A stretch of DNA of 29,048 bases. Source: JBKBXU01 sp046313675. Its GTDB lineage: Bacteria > Bacteroidota > Bacteroidia > Cytophagales > Cytophagaceae. The notes beneath the pieces are model-generated. The model was not told the DNA's origin, ran no database searches, and saw only the letters and a list, made by a program, of their open reading frames with translations. The DNA is taken from assembly GCA_046313675.1 (NCBI GenBank), contig JBKBXU010000013.1, positions 1-29,048 of the forward strand, given 5' to 3'. A program made the translations under genes and the position numbers. Below, piece after piece: positions 1 to 8,653 of this stretch. The first letter of the stretch is position 1; each line of letters opens with the position of its first letter.

Positions 1-122
1 GGTTGATTTGAGGACGATTTTTTTGCCAATGCTTTGTCCTTCGGTGAACCTGCGACCGTAAGTTACCCTATCGCTTTTCACTCCAGCGATTTCAAAAGGA
101 ATAACCTCTTCGCCCAACAAGA
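1..122 (-). other. Glycyl-tRNA synthetase beta-subunit-like segment fused in frame; probable chimeric join
   Basis: These bases encode about 40 residues reading LLGEEVIPFEIAGVKSDRV followed by TYGRRFTEGQSIGKK. From memory, the E. coli GlyS beta-subunit region contains LLGDKVIPATILGIQSDRV then a GHRF motif, so the similarity runs along the whole segment. No resemblance to the end of an MBL hydrolase is visible. The join falls at LF-LLGEEV, a stretch that would read plausibly in either family. This suggests recombination or mis-assembly through short shared sequence. Most Bacteroidota use a single-chain GlyRS, so a beta-subunit gene would be unexpected here. Confidence 0.55.
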
Positions 123-666
123 ATAACTTCTTCTGAATGCTCTGTATAAGTGTATCAAAATTACCTCCCGGAAGGTCTGTCCTGCCTATACTTCGATGAA
201 ACAAAACATCTCCTGCAATGCACGTCTTATCTTTTTTATTATAAAATGCCAAATGGCCGGGAGAATGGCCGGGCACAAAAAGTATATCAAGCTCGGTATT
301 TCCAAATTTCAATTTCTGACCTTCCTCAAGAAAAACATCAGGCTCAGCCTCTTCATATTGATAAAACCCGTAATTAGATGAATAAACCTTGACAGCCCGA
401 AGAATTTGCTCCTCTATGGGATGAATATGAAGCTGAACTTTATAATACTCTTTTACAAACTTATTGCCTAGTACATGATCTATGTGGCAATGGGTATTGA
501 CCAGCTTAACAACCTTCAACCCTGCATTTGTAATGTAAGCCACCAGCTCTTCTTTCTCCTCCCTTTCGTAACATCCCGGGTCTACAATAATACATTCCTT
601 TGTCTCATCATGCAGCACATAAGTGTTTTCCTGAAAAGGATTAAAAACGAAGCTTTGAATTTCCAT
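1..666 (-). CDS. Metallo-beta-lactamase-fold hydrolase (glyoxalase II-like), partial, with anomalous 3' part
   Basis: I read this gene from the minus strand. ATG at 666 opens MEIQSFVFNPFQENTYVL, and the frame stays open to base 1, so the C-terminus lies outside the window. Residues 1-182 fit the small MBL-fold hydrolase family (glyoxalase II-like, usually about 210 residues). The zinc motif THCHIDH is at residues 57-63, followed by a VPGHSPGHLAFY block, an AGDVLF block and GRTDLPGGNF. Such enzymes hydrolyse thioesters or related substrates in the cytoplasm; the true substrate cannot be told. After KKLFLLGEEV the expected family ending (a YPGHGP-type motif) is missing and is replaced in frame by VIPFEIAGVKSDRVTYGRRF, which resembles another protein family (see the separate entry). 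The first 182 residues are secure; the joined product may not exist in the cell. Confidence 0.8.
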   Translation of the reverse strand, partial: MEIQSFVFNPFQENTYVLHDETKECIIVDPGCYEREEKEELVAYITNAGLKVVKLVNTHCHIDHVLGNKFVKEYYKVQLHIHPIEEQILRAVKVYSSNYGFYQYEEAEPDVFLEEGQKLKFGNTELDILFVPGHSPGHLAFYNKKDKTCIAGDVLFHRSIGRTDLPGGNFDTLIQSIQKKLFLLGEEVIPFEIAGVKSDRVTYGRRFTEGQSIGKKIVLKST

Positions 667-742
667 AATTTACCATTTAAAGGGTAAAAATAATAAATAT
701 CCTTCCCCTATTCTGAAATAATACTTTATTTTACAAAAAAAT

Positions 743-1831
743 ATGTCTTCAGGTACAAAAAAATACGACTACATAATCATAGGCCAGGGAATTGCGGGGA
801 CAATCCTTGGTTATATACTCCTAAAAAAGGGGTATAAAATTCTGATTGTGAATAACAGCTCTGCTAATACATCTTCTCAGGTAGCTGCCGGCATTTGTAA
901 TCCGGTTACCGGGAAAAAGATGAACCTTACCTGGGCCGCACCAAAACTATTTCCTTACCTGAATTCCTTTTACAAAGATTTTGAAAATTTCCTGGGAGAA
1001 GATTTTTTCCATCCCATGCCAATTTACAGGCCGTATGTTTCTGTGGAAGAACAGAATTATTGGCAGGCAAAGCTTGAAAACCCGACGGTGCAAAGTGTTG
1101 TAAATGAAAATCCGGATGATCAGAAATATGAACCCTATATACATTGCCCTTATAATGGGTTTGAAATAAAAATGGGGGGCTGGCTGGATCTTCCAAAAAT
1201 GCTGAGCTCATTTAAAAAACACCTTGAAGAAAACGGCTTGTATATAGAAGCAAGTTTTTTACATGAAGATCTTTACCTGGACGACGTCATTTTATGGGGA
1301 GATTTTGAAGCCCGGGGTTTGATTTTCTGTGACGGAAGTTCCGGCCCGGCAAACCCGTATTTCCGCTGGCTTCCTTTTACCCTTACACGTGGCGACATTT
1401 TGACCCTGTATTCAAAGGAACTTAAGATTAAAAATATCGTAAACAAAGGTGGAATTTTTATTTTACCTTTAGGAAATAATCGGTTCAGGTCAGGAGCAAC
1501 CTATGATTGGAAGTTCATTGACCCGGGGCCTTCCGAGAAAGGCAGAGAAGAAATCAGGCAAAAACTGGAAAAAATCCTGAAGGTGCCTTTTGAAATCGTT
1601 GATCATCATGCAGGTGTACGGCCAGCTGTAGTCGACAGAAAACCTTTGCTCGGAGTGCATCCGGAAATAAAAAATATTTTTATTTTTAATGGATTAGGAA
1701 CGAAAGGCGTATCATTGGCACCTTATTTTGCTGAAGAAATGAGTGAATTTTTAATTTCAGGAAAAGATCCTGAACCTACTGTTAATATTAACAGATTTTT
1801 TGCGTTATATACTCCGGCAAGTCAGAGCTAA
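743..1831 (+). CDS. FAD-dependent oxidoreductase of the DAO (D-amino-acid/glycine oxidase-like) family
   Basis: The 362-residue protein opens with a Rossmann dinucleotide site, YDYIIIGQGIAGT (GxGxxG at residues 14-19), followed by a basic/Ser-rich loop and the AAGICNPVTGKK segment. The C-terminal part has the second FAD-contact block FIFNGLGTKGVSLAP typical of DAO-type flavoenzymes such as glycine oxidase, D-amino-acid dehydrogenase and the FAD half of MnmC. The expected reaction is oxidation of a primary or secondary amine on a small substrate. There is no signal peptide or membrane segment, so it is probably cytoplasmic. It starts 76 bases from the divergent MBL gene and its stop lies 8 bases before the next start, so it probably leads a three-gene plus-strand operon. 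The substrate cannot be assigned. Confidence 0.85.
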   Translation: MSSGTKKYDYIIIGQGIAGTILGYILLKKGYKILIVNNSSANTSSQVAAGICNPVTGKKMNLTWAAPKLFPYLNSFYKDFENFLGEDFFHPMPIYRPYVSVEEQNYWQAKLENPTVQSVVNENPDDQKYEPYIHCPYNGFEIKMGGWLDLPKMLSSFKKHLEENGLYIEASFLHEDLYLDDVILWGDFEARGLIFCDGSSGPANPYFRWLPFTLTRGDILTLYSKELKIKNIVNKGGIFILPLGNNRFRSGATYDWKFIDPGPSEKGREEIRQKLEKILKVPFEIVDHHAGVRPAVVDRKPLLGVHPEIKNIFIFNGLGTKGVSLAPYFAEEMSEFLISGKDPEPTVNINRFFALYTPASQS

Positions 1832-1839
1832 CACTATTT

Positions 1840-4800
1840 ATGTATTCTAAGTTCAGGTTCACATTATTAATTATATGTTTTTGTGCTTTAACCACTTCTT
1901 ATGCACAAAACTCACAAGTCATATTCGGCCAAAATCGGGTTCAGCACAGGGAATTTAACTGGAAACTCCTTACTACGGCCAATTTTGACATTTATTATTA
2001 CGGGCACAAAGACCTGGCAAAACATGCTGGAAGGTATGCTGAAGAAAATTATGCCCGTATAACCGAACAGGTAGGATTTGCGCCTTATGTAAAAACAAAG
2101 CTGATTGTTTACAGCTCCGTGCAGGAATTGCAGCAAAGCAACATTGGGCTGGACAGAGACAATTACCTTGTGGGTGGGCAAACCCACTTTGTAAAATCCA
2201 AGATTGAGGTTGCTTTTAACGGAAGCCATGAAGATTTTAAGAAAGAAATCGTGCAAGGGGTATCATCTACGATACTCAGTCTAATGCTTTTTGGAGGTAG
2301 TTTAAAAGACATTGTCCAAAGTTCTTACTTACTAAGCCTGCCTGAATGGTTTATGAGTGGGGCTGCAGCCTATGTTGCCGAAGGATGGAGCAGAGAAATG
2401 GATAACTATATGCGTGACCGTATGCTGCGGGGTAATATAAAGAACCTCTCAGGTTACTCAGGAGATGATGCCCGTATCCTGGGGCAGTCTTTCTGGAATT
2501 TTATTTCCATAAAATACGGCAGGTCAAATATGCCTACAATAATGACCCTAACAAGGATCATTCGAAATCAGGAAACCGGAATAGAAAGTATAATAGGCAT
2601 CCCTTACCACCTTATCCTGAAAGAATGGGAGAACTTTTACACTTCTATGGCAGGGGAGCTTGTTGATGAATATACCTTACCGCAAGAAGAAACCTTAAAA
2701 ATTTCACCTCAGAAGGAAAAAAAGATTTCTTACCCATCGTTCAACTCTGAGCGAACCCATATGGCCTATGCCATAACGAAAGAGGGGAGATATTCCATTA
2801 TAGTACGAGACTTGGAAACGGGCACTAATAAAACGGCTGTCAGAGGAGGTTCCCGTTTAATACAACAAAGAGAAGACCCTAACACCCCATTACTTTCCTG
2901 GCAATCTAAGGATGTTCTTACCATTATTGAGGTTGACAAGGGAAAAACAGTTATGACTTCGGTGGACATTAAAACCGGCAATAAAGCTACCCGAAAGCTC
3001 CCTGCTTTTCATCAAATCCTGGGTTATTCATTTTCTCATGACGGAAGGTTAATGGTAATGAGTGCGGACAAAGAAGGACAGAGTGATATTTTCATTTTTG
3101 ACATAAACCGTAATTCTTTAAGTCAAATCACAAATGATTTATACGACGACCGGGATCCAATATTTATTAAAAATTCTAACCACATAGTTTTCAGCTCCAA
3201 TCGAGGCGACGATACACTTTTTACAGCTATTGACCACGACATGGCTTATAGAAATATTGCTAAGCATAACAATCTCTACTACTACAACCCATCAAAACGC
3301 AATGAGGTAAAAAGAATCAGCCAGGGAGGAAACCATACAAAGCCTGCTAATTTTAACAAAAATGAACTCGTGTACCTTAACGACGAAAAGGGTATTGTTA
3401 ACCTTTACAGAATGAATCCGGATTCCGGCAAAGCAACACAAGTATCCGCATTTATTCAGGACATACATGAATTTAGTGTTGATGATAAAGGCGGTTTAGC
3501 ATTTACAACCCTAGAAAAAGGAAGAAAAAGGTTGTATTACTACGAGTCCTACGACTTCTCTAAGTCTTACAATACCGTTTTTACTTACCGACACCTACAG
3601 CTTAACCCTCCTACTGTCATGCACTCCTTGTTTAAACAAATTGAGACATTGATTGAAGAAGGGCCAAAAGATAATGGTGCAAGTAATGAGCCTGATACAA
3701 CAAAACAGGATGACGATATAAACATTCATGACTACCATTTTGAAAGTGATAAAAAACCACGTAGAGTAATAGTTGAAAAGGAAAGTGGAAACTTTGCAAA
3801 AAAAGAAACCAGCCTGGAAAAAAATCCGGTATCGGTATATGGACCGTATGCCTATAAAAATTATTTCAGTGTTGAAAGGGTAACTTCCTCCGTTATGGTG
3901 CATCCACTAAGAGGAATGGGAATTCTTATGCAATCTACCATGGCTGATATAATGAACAACCATAGAATATCGGCGGGATTATTTGGACTTGTAGATTTTA
4001 GAAACAGTAATCTTTTTTTTGATTATCAGTATTTAAAAAACAGAATTGATTATAAAATCCGCTTTGACAGAGAAACTTTTGCTTTTACAACTGAAAATTT
4101 ATGGCACAGATATAGCCTGAACAGAATAGAAGCAACTGCATCATATCCGCTGAGTCAAAAAGCAAGGGTTTCAGCTTCTCCATTTGTGGTACACACCCGC
4201 TTTGTAGACCACGCTCTTGACCCGGCCACATTGGCATTCAGGCCGGATATTACAAACTTCTATGGAGGACTCCGGTTCAATTATGTATTTGACAACACCC
4301 GACTTCATGGGTTGAATATGCCTGAAGGTACACGAGCCCTCATTTCAATGGAGAATTTTGTAAGTGCCCAATCATCTGAAGAAAATTTCAATGTTTTTGT
4401 ATTGGATGTAAGAAAATATAAACGCCTGCACAGAACCCTTACATTGGCAACCAGAGTTAGCTATGGAAGATTTTTCGGAAATTCCCCTAAATTCTTCATG
4501 CTGGGAGGAATGGATAACTGGCTTTTTAACAAATTGAATACAGATGGGAATCAAAACCCTTTCAATAATTTAGCAACAACCGATAAAAGTGATTTTATGT
4601 TTATGCGTTTCGCTACCAATATGCGGGGGCATCCTTATAATCAGCAATGGGGGGAACAATATGCATTAGCAAATGCAGAGCTTCGTCTGCCAATAATATC
4701 TTATTTTAGTACCGGAGTGGTGAATTCCAATTTTCTTCGCAATCTTCAACTAGTTGGATTTTATGACTTGGGCACCGCATGGACAGGCAGAGACCCTTTT

Positions 4801-5019
4801 GGTACAGAAAACACCACAAAAACACAAGACCTGACCTGGGAAAATTCACCTTTCTCCGCATCCGTTACAAACTATAGAAGCCCGCTTTTGTTAGGTTATG
4901 GATTTGGATTAAGAACCATGTTCCTTGGGTATTACGTAAAATTTGATGTAGCCTGGGGAATTGCAGAAGAAATTCGTGTTCCAAGGACTTTTTATCTTAC
5001 TTTTGGATTTGATTTTTAA
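1840..5019 (+). CDS. Outer-membrane protein: degenerate peptidase-MA-like domain, WD40/PD40 beta-propeller and Omp85-like barrel
   Basis: This is a 1059-residue protein with a Sec signal peptide (hydrophobic stretch at residues 7-20, then SYAQ). Residues about 35-270 resemble gluzincin (peptidase MA) domains, but the zinc motif HExxH is KEIVQ at 135-139 and the usual WFxEG reads WFMSG at 170-174, so it is probably catalytically dead. Residues about 285-590 hold TolB-like propeller repeats (SYPSFNSERTHMAYAI, LGYSFSHDGRLMVMS, PIFIKNSNHIVFSSNRGDD). After a charged linker, residues about 690-1059 alternate as transmembrane beta-strands. They contain MRGHPYN, which matches the RG(F/Y) loop motif of Omp85 barrels, and the protein ends in FGFDF with the terminal Phe expected of a BAM substrate. 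It probably sits in the outer membrane with a periplasmic head. The client or partner is unknown. Confidence 0.8.
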   Translation: MYSKFRFTLLIICFCALTTSYAQNSQVIFGQNRVQHREFNWKLLTTANFDIYYYGHKDLAKHAGRYAEENYARITEQVGFAPYVKTKLIVYSSVQELQQSNIGLDRDNYLVGGQTHFVKSKIEVAFNGSHEDFKKEIVQGVSSTILSLMLFGGSLKDIVQSSYLLSLPEWFMSGAAAYVAEGWSREMDNYMRDRMLRGNIKNLSGYSGDDARILGQSFWNFISIKYGRSNMPTIMTLTRIIRNQETGIESIIGIPYHLILKEWENFYTSMAGELVDEYTLPQEETLKISPQKEKKISYPSFNSERTHMAYAITKEGRYSIIVRDLETGTNKTAVRGGSRLIQQREDPNTPLLSWQSKDVLTIIEVDKGKTVMTSVDIKTGNKATRKLPAFHQILGYSFSHDGRLMVMSADKEGQSDIFIFDINRNSLSQITNDLYDDRDPIFIKNSNHIVFSSNRGDDTLFTAIDHDMAYRNIAKHNNLYYYNPSKRNEVKRISQGGNHTKPANFNKNELVYLNDEKGIVNLYRMNPDSGKATQVSAFIQDIHEFSVDDKGGLAFTTLEKGRKRLYYYESYDFSKSYNTVFTYRHLQLNPPTVMHSLFKQIETLIEEGPKDNGASNEPDTTKQDDDINIHDYHFESDKKPRRVIVEKESGNFAKKETSLEKNPVSVYGPYAYKNYFSVERVTSSVMVHPLRGMGILMQSTMADIMNNHRISAGLFGLVDFRNSNLFFDYQYLKNRIDYKIRFDRETFAFTTENLWHRYSLNRIEATASYPLSQKARVSASPFVVHTRFVDHALDPATLAFRPDITNFYGGLRFNYVFDNTRLHGLNMPEGTRALISMENFVSAQSSEENFNVFVLDVRKYKRLHRTLTLATRVSYGRFFGNSPKFFMLGGMDNWLFNKLNTDGNQNPFNNLATTDKSDFMFMRFATNMRGHPYNQQWGEQYALANAELRLPIISYFSTGVVNSNFLRNLQLVGFYDLGTAWTGRDPFGTENTTKTQDLTWENSPFSASVTNYRSPLLLGYGFGLRTMFLGYYVKFDVAWGIAEEIRVPRTFYLTFGFDF

Positions 5020-5022
5020 GAT

Positions 5023-6186
5023 ATGGCAAAAAGAAAAAACAAACGCGGGAAAGCGTTTCTTGTAGTTATTCTATTTCTTGTCCTGCTAAACCTTTTATTG
5101 TTGGTATTTGAAAAAGGTTACATATACAGGGCGCTATGGTATAATTTTGCAGAAATAGACGACTATACCATTTTTGATAATCGCATGATTACTGCAAGTC
5201 CGGAGCCCCAGCCATGGCCTGTTTCAGAAAAATTTAACCAGATTCCCCTAACACAGGATCTGAAACAACAACTGGAGCGCTTAAAGAGTGTAGCCTTTCT
5301 GGTTATAAAAAATGATTCCATAATTCATGAAGAGTATTGGGAAAGCTATGGTCCGGATTCATTTTCCAATTCATTTTCTATGGCAAAGTCTTATGTTGGT
5401 GCCATGGTAGGAATCGCACTAAAAGAAGGGAAAATTAAAAGCCTTGATCAGCCAGTCGGAGATTTTCTGCCTTACTACAATGAAGGTAAAAGAAAAAATA
5501 TTACCATCCGGCATTTACTCACCATGAGTTCAGGCCTTGACTGGAATGAAGCCTATGCCAATCCATTTTCTATCACTACGGAAGCTTATTATGGAACAGA
5601 CCTAAACAGAACGATTCAGCGACTGGAAGTAGAAGAAGAACCTGGGGTATATTATAATTATAGAAGTGGGGACACCCAGATCCTTGCTGCAGTTTTAAAG
5701 GAAGCAACAGGAAAAACCCTGAGTGAGTATATGCAAGAAAACATCTGGCATCCAACCGGATCTGAAAATGAGGCAAAATGGAGCCTTGACGAAGAAGGCG
5801 GCATGGAAAAAGCATATTGTTGTCTTAATTCAAATGCCAGGGACTTTGCTCGTATAGCAAAGTTATTTATGCAAAAAGGAAATTGGAATGGCAATCAACT
5901 TATTGATAGCGCCTATGTAGAAAAGTCGCTTAGGGCAGCTAACCTGGAAGATCCTAATATGCCGGGAGAACAAATCAACTACTATGGATTTCAGTGGTGG
6001 TTGATTCCGGATTATAAAAAGCTGGGAGATGTTTTTTATGCCCGGGGAATTCTGGGACAGTATGTAATCGCCGTTCCTTCTGAAGATTTAATAATCGTGC
6101 GCCTTGGACATAAACGAGGAAATCCGGTAGGCAAGCATTACGATGATGTTTATCTTATGATTGATGAGGTTTGTGAAATTTTTTAA
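5023..6186 (+). CDS. Membrane-anchored serine hydrolase of the class C beta-lactamase family
   Basis: The 387-residue protein has a basic N-terminus and one strong hydrophobic segment at residues 11-29, which reads as an uncleaved anchor or signal. The serine hydrolase fold follows. The catalytic SxxK is SMAK at 119-122, and the second motif region is NYRSGDTQ around 212-219, corresponding to the Tyr-x-Ser/Asn motif of this family. The ILGQYVIAVPSEDLIIVRLG block near the C-terminus is typical of 6-aminohexanoate-oligomer hydrolase (NylB)-like and esterase-like members. It is probably a periplasmic esterase or amidase; beta-lactam hydrolysis should not be assumed. The start lies 3 bases after the stop of the preceding barrel gene, so the two are co-transcribed. 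It converges on argH with only four bases between the stops and no visible terminator. Confidence 0.85.
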   Translation: MAKRKNKRGKAFLVVILFLVLLNLLLLVFEKGYIYRALWYNFAEIDDYTIFDNRMITASPEPQPWPVSEKFNQIPLTQDLKQQLERLKSVAFLVIKNDSIIHEEYWESYGPDSFSNSFSMAKSYVGAMVGIALKEGKIKSLDQPVGDFLPYYNEGKRKNITIRHLLTMSSGLDWNEAYANPFSITTEAYYGTDLNRTIQRLEVEEEPGVYYNYRSGDTQILAAVLKEATGKTLSEYMQENIWHPTGSENEAKWSLDEEGGMEKAYCCLNSNARDFARIAKLFMQKGNWNGNQLIDSAYVEKSLRAANLEDPNMPGEQINYYGFQWWLIPDYKKLGDVFYARGILGQYVIAVPSEDLIIVRLGHKRGNPVGKHYDDVYLMIDEVCEIF

Positions 6187-6190
6187 GATT

Positions 6191-7525
6191 TTAACCTAGA
6201 AGCTTTTCAATCCGGGTATCTACTTTACTAAAGTTAAAGTTTTGGAAAACCTCATCCATCATGGCATGTATTTGTGGAATGCATAGATTTCCGATGCTGC
6301 CTTCATGGGTGTGGTTTATCTTGTCAGGACGTGTAAATTGATTGGCTTCTATCATTGCTCCTACTTGTTTATAGGCATCTCTGAAAGGTACCCCGTTAAG
6401 CACCATTTGATTCACCACTTCTACACTGAATAAGTATTGGTATTTATCATCATTAAGAATCTGATCTTTAATCCTGATGTTTTCCAGCATAAAGGCCGCT
6501 ATTTGTATGCAGTCGTTCAGATCCACAAATGCCGGCAAGAAATTCTCCTTGATCAATTGCAAATCTCTGTGATATCCGGAAGGCAGGTTGCCTGTAATTA
6601 AAGAAATCTCATTTGGCAAAGCCTGTATTTTATTACACTTAGCACGGATAAGTTCGAAAACATCCGGATTCTTTTTATGAGGCATAATGCTGGAACCCGT
6701 GGTAAGCTCATCCGGAAAGGTTATGAACCCAAAATTTTGATTCATATAAAGGCAAACATCCATAGCCATTTTTGCCATCGTGGCAGCAAGAGAAGCCATA
6801 GCTGCACTAACATTTCTCTCCGTTTTACCCCTGCCCATTTGAGCATAGACCACATTATAATTTAGGTTGTCAAAACCCAGAAGTTCGGTAGTTAACGTAC
6901 GATTCAGGGGAAATGAAGACCCATAACCGGCAGCCGATCCCAAAGGATTCTTATTAGAGATTTTGTAAGCAGCCAAAAGCATCTGAAGATCATCCACGAT
7001 GCTTTCAGCATAAGCACCAAACCATAATCCAAATGAAGATGGCATTGCTATCTGTAAGTGCGTGTAACCAGGTAGTAATTTTTCCTTATGTTCCTCACTG
7101 AGTCTTAGAAGAAGGTCAAAAAGATTCTTGGCATTATACACAGTTTGCTTAATAGCATCCCTGGTAAAAAGCTTCAGATCAAGCAAAACCTGATCATTGC
7201 GTGAACGTCCGCTATGTATTTTTTTCCCAACATCACCCAAACGTTGTGTCAGAAGAATTTCCACCTGGGAGTGAACATCCTCAACGCCTTCCTCAATCCT
7301 AAAATCCCCTGATTTAATCTCTGAATAAATATTTTTAAGTTCTCTATGAAGTACCTCAAGCTCGGTCTTTTCAAGCAATCCAATGCTCTCAAGCATTTGT
7401 GTATGAGCTAAAGAGCCCAACACATCAAATTCGGCCAGAAACATATCCATTTCCCTGTCTTTCCCCACAGTGAAACGTTCTATTTCTTTATCAACATTCT
7501 TTTCTTTTTGCCAGAGCTTACTCAT
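6191..7525 (-). CDS. argH: Argininosuccinate lyase
   Basis: This cytoplasmic enzyme splits argininosuccinate into arginine and fumarate, the last step of arginine synthesis. The 444-residue length is slightly below the common 455-470. Diagnostic blocks are HSGRSRNDQV at 104-113, GYTHLQ at 153-158 with the conserved His at 156, and the fumarase/aspartase superfamily signature GSSIMPHKKNP at 277-287, which holds the catalytic serine loop. It is the last gene of the minus-strand arginine cluster, 42 bases after argE. The start at 7525 (MSKLWQKEKN) fits the family's N-terminus. Confidence 0.96.
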   Translation of the reverse strand: MSKLWQKEKNVDKEIERFTVGKDREMDMFLAEFDVLGSLAHTQMLESIGLLEKTELEVLHRELKNIYSEIKSGDFRIEEGVEDVHSQVEILLTQRLGDVGKKIHSGRSRNDQVLLDLKLFTRDAIKQTVYNAKNLFDLLLRLSEEHKEKLLPGYTHLQIAMPSSFGLWFGAYAESIVDDLQMLLAAYKISNKNPLGSAAGYGSSFPLNRTLTTELLGFDNLNYNVVYAQMGRGKTERNVSAAMASLAATMAKMAMDVCLYMNQNFGFITFPDELTTGSSIMPHKKNPDVFELIRAKCNKIQALPNEISLITGNLPSGYHRDLQLIKENFLPAFVDLNDCIQIAAFMLENIRIKDQILNDDKYQYLFSVEVVNQMVLNGVPFRDAYKQVGAMIEANQFTRPDKINHTHEGSIGNLCIPQIHAMMDEVFQNFNFSKVDTRIEKLLG

Positions 7526-7567
7526 ATTGAAATCACCTTTATTACAGGCTTAAAAATTTTATGAAAA

Positions 7568-8635
7568 TTATTCTACAACCAACTCACTAAGTACATTAAT
7601 ATATCTTTCTATACCTTGCTCAATCTCACTTATCCAGATAAATTCATTAGCCGTATGGGAGCGTTTGGAGTTACCCGGCCCCATTTTTAATGAAGGTATT
7701 GTCAAAAGAGCCTGATCGGATGTTGTCGGAGATCCATAGGTGCTGCCACCGTGCTTAATTCCTGCCAACACTACAGGATGGTTAGGGTTTATATGCGATG
7801 GTTTTAAGCGTATAGACCTTGGATAAACCTCAGAGGTAATATTATCTTCTATGATCTTAAGGACATCTTCATTTTTATACATTTCTGTAATACGAACATC
7901 AACCACAAACTTACATGTATCAGGAACAACATTGTGTTCAGAACCTGCATTAATTACCGTAACCGACATCTTCATGGGGCCAAGCATAGGAGAAACCTTC
8001 TCAAATTTATAGCTTGTCAGCCATAGTATATCCTTGATTGCTTTATAGATGGCATTTTCCCCTTCATCTCTGGCAGCATGCCCGGCTTTTCCTTTAGCAA
8101 CACAATCCAATACCATCAATCCTTTTTCAGCAATGGCAAGATCCATTTGGGTAGGCTCCCCCACTATAGCAAATTCCATTTCACCTAAATCAGGCACAAT
8201 CAATTCTAGCCCGTTTAATCCGGAAATTTCTTCTTCAGCAGTAGCCGCAACAACAAAATTATATTTCAAATTTTCTTTATCATAGAAATAACAGAATGTG
8301 GCTATTAGCGACACCAGGCAACCTCCCGCATCATTGCTGCCAAGTCCAAAAAGCTTCCCGTCTTTTACTATAGGCTCAAAAGGATCCTGTGTATATCCTG
8401 AATTAGGACGTACCGTATCGTGATGGGAATTAAGAAGGATAGTAGGTTTCTTAGGGTCATAATTCTTATTGAATGCCCAGATGTTATTCATTTTTCTATG
8501 GGTAGCAATGCCCTTATCTGTTAAAAACTGATTAATCAGATCGGCAGTTTTATCTTCCTGTTTGCTGAAAGATTCTATCCTGATCATTCCTTTCAACAAT
8601 TCTATGGCCTCTTTTTTCAATTGAGCATTATCCAT
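7568..8635 (-). CDS. argE: M20-family deacylase of arginine synthesis (acetyl/succinyl-ornithine or -citrulline deacylase, ArgE/DapE-like)
   Basis: The 355-residue zinc peptidase-like enzyme carries the M20 metal ligands in order: SHHDTV (His71, Asp73), GSNDAGG (Asp102) and AATAEEEISG (catalytic/ligand Glu pair near 134-135). GEPTQMDLAIAEKG follows, before the lid/dimerisation domain. Its place between argB and argH shows that it removes the N-acyl group in arginine synthesis. Because the neighbouring transcarbamylase is of the acyl-ornithine type, the natural substrate is more likely N-acetyl- or N-succinyl-citrulline than acyl-ornithine. This is an inference from context. The gene symbol follows the usual annotation; the protein is closer to the shorter ArgE/LysK/DapE-like branch than to E. 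coli ArgE (about 383 residues). Confidence 0.88.
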   Translation of the reverse strand: MDNAQLKKEAIELLKGMIRIESFSKQEDKTADLINQFLTDKGIATHRKMNNIWAFNKNYDPKKPTILLNSHHDTVRPNSGYTQDPFEPIVKDGKLFGLGSNDAGGCLVSLIATFCYFYDKENLKYNFVVAATAEEEISGLNGLELIVPDLGEMEFAIVGEPTQMDLAIAEKGLMVLDCVAKGKAGHAARDEGENAIYKAIKDILWLTSYKFEKVSPMLGPMKMSVTVINAGSEHNVVPDTCKFVVDVRITEMYKNEDVLKIIEDNITSEVYPRSIRLKPSHINPNHPVVLAGIKHGGSTYGSPTTSDQALLTIPSLKMGPGNSKRSHTANEFIWISEIEQGIERYINVLSELVVE

Positions 8636-8653
8636 ATTAATAGTATTTACAAT

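Noticed and set aside
150..687. Small plus-strand frames at 150-377, 196-381 and 475-687
   Set aside because: They are antisense shadows of the well-supported minus-strand MBL hydrolase.
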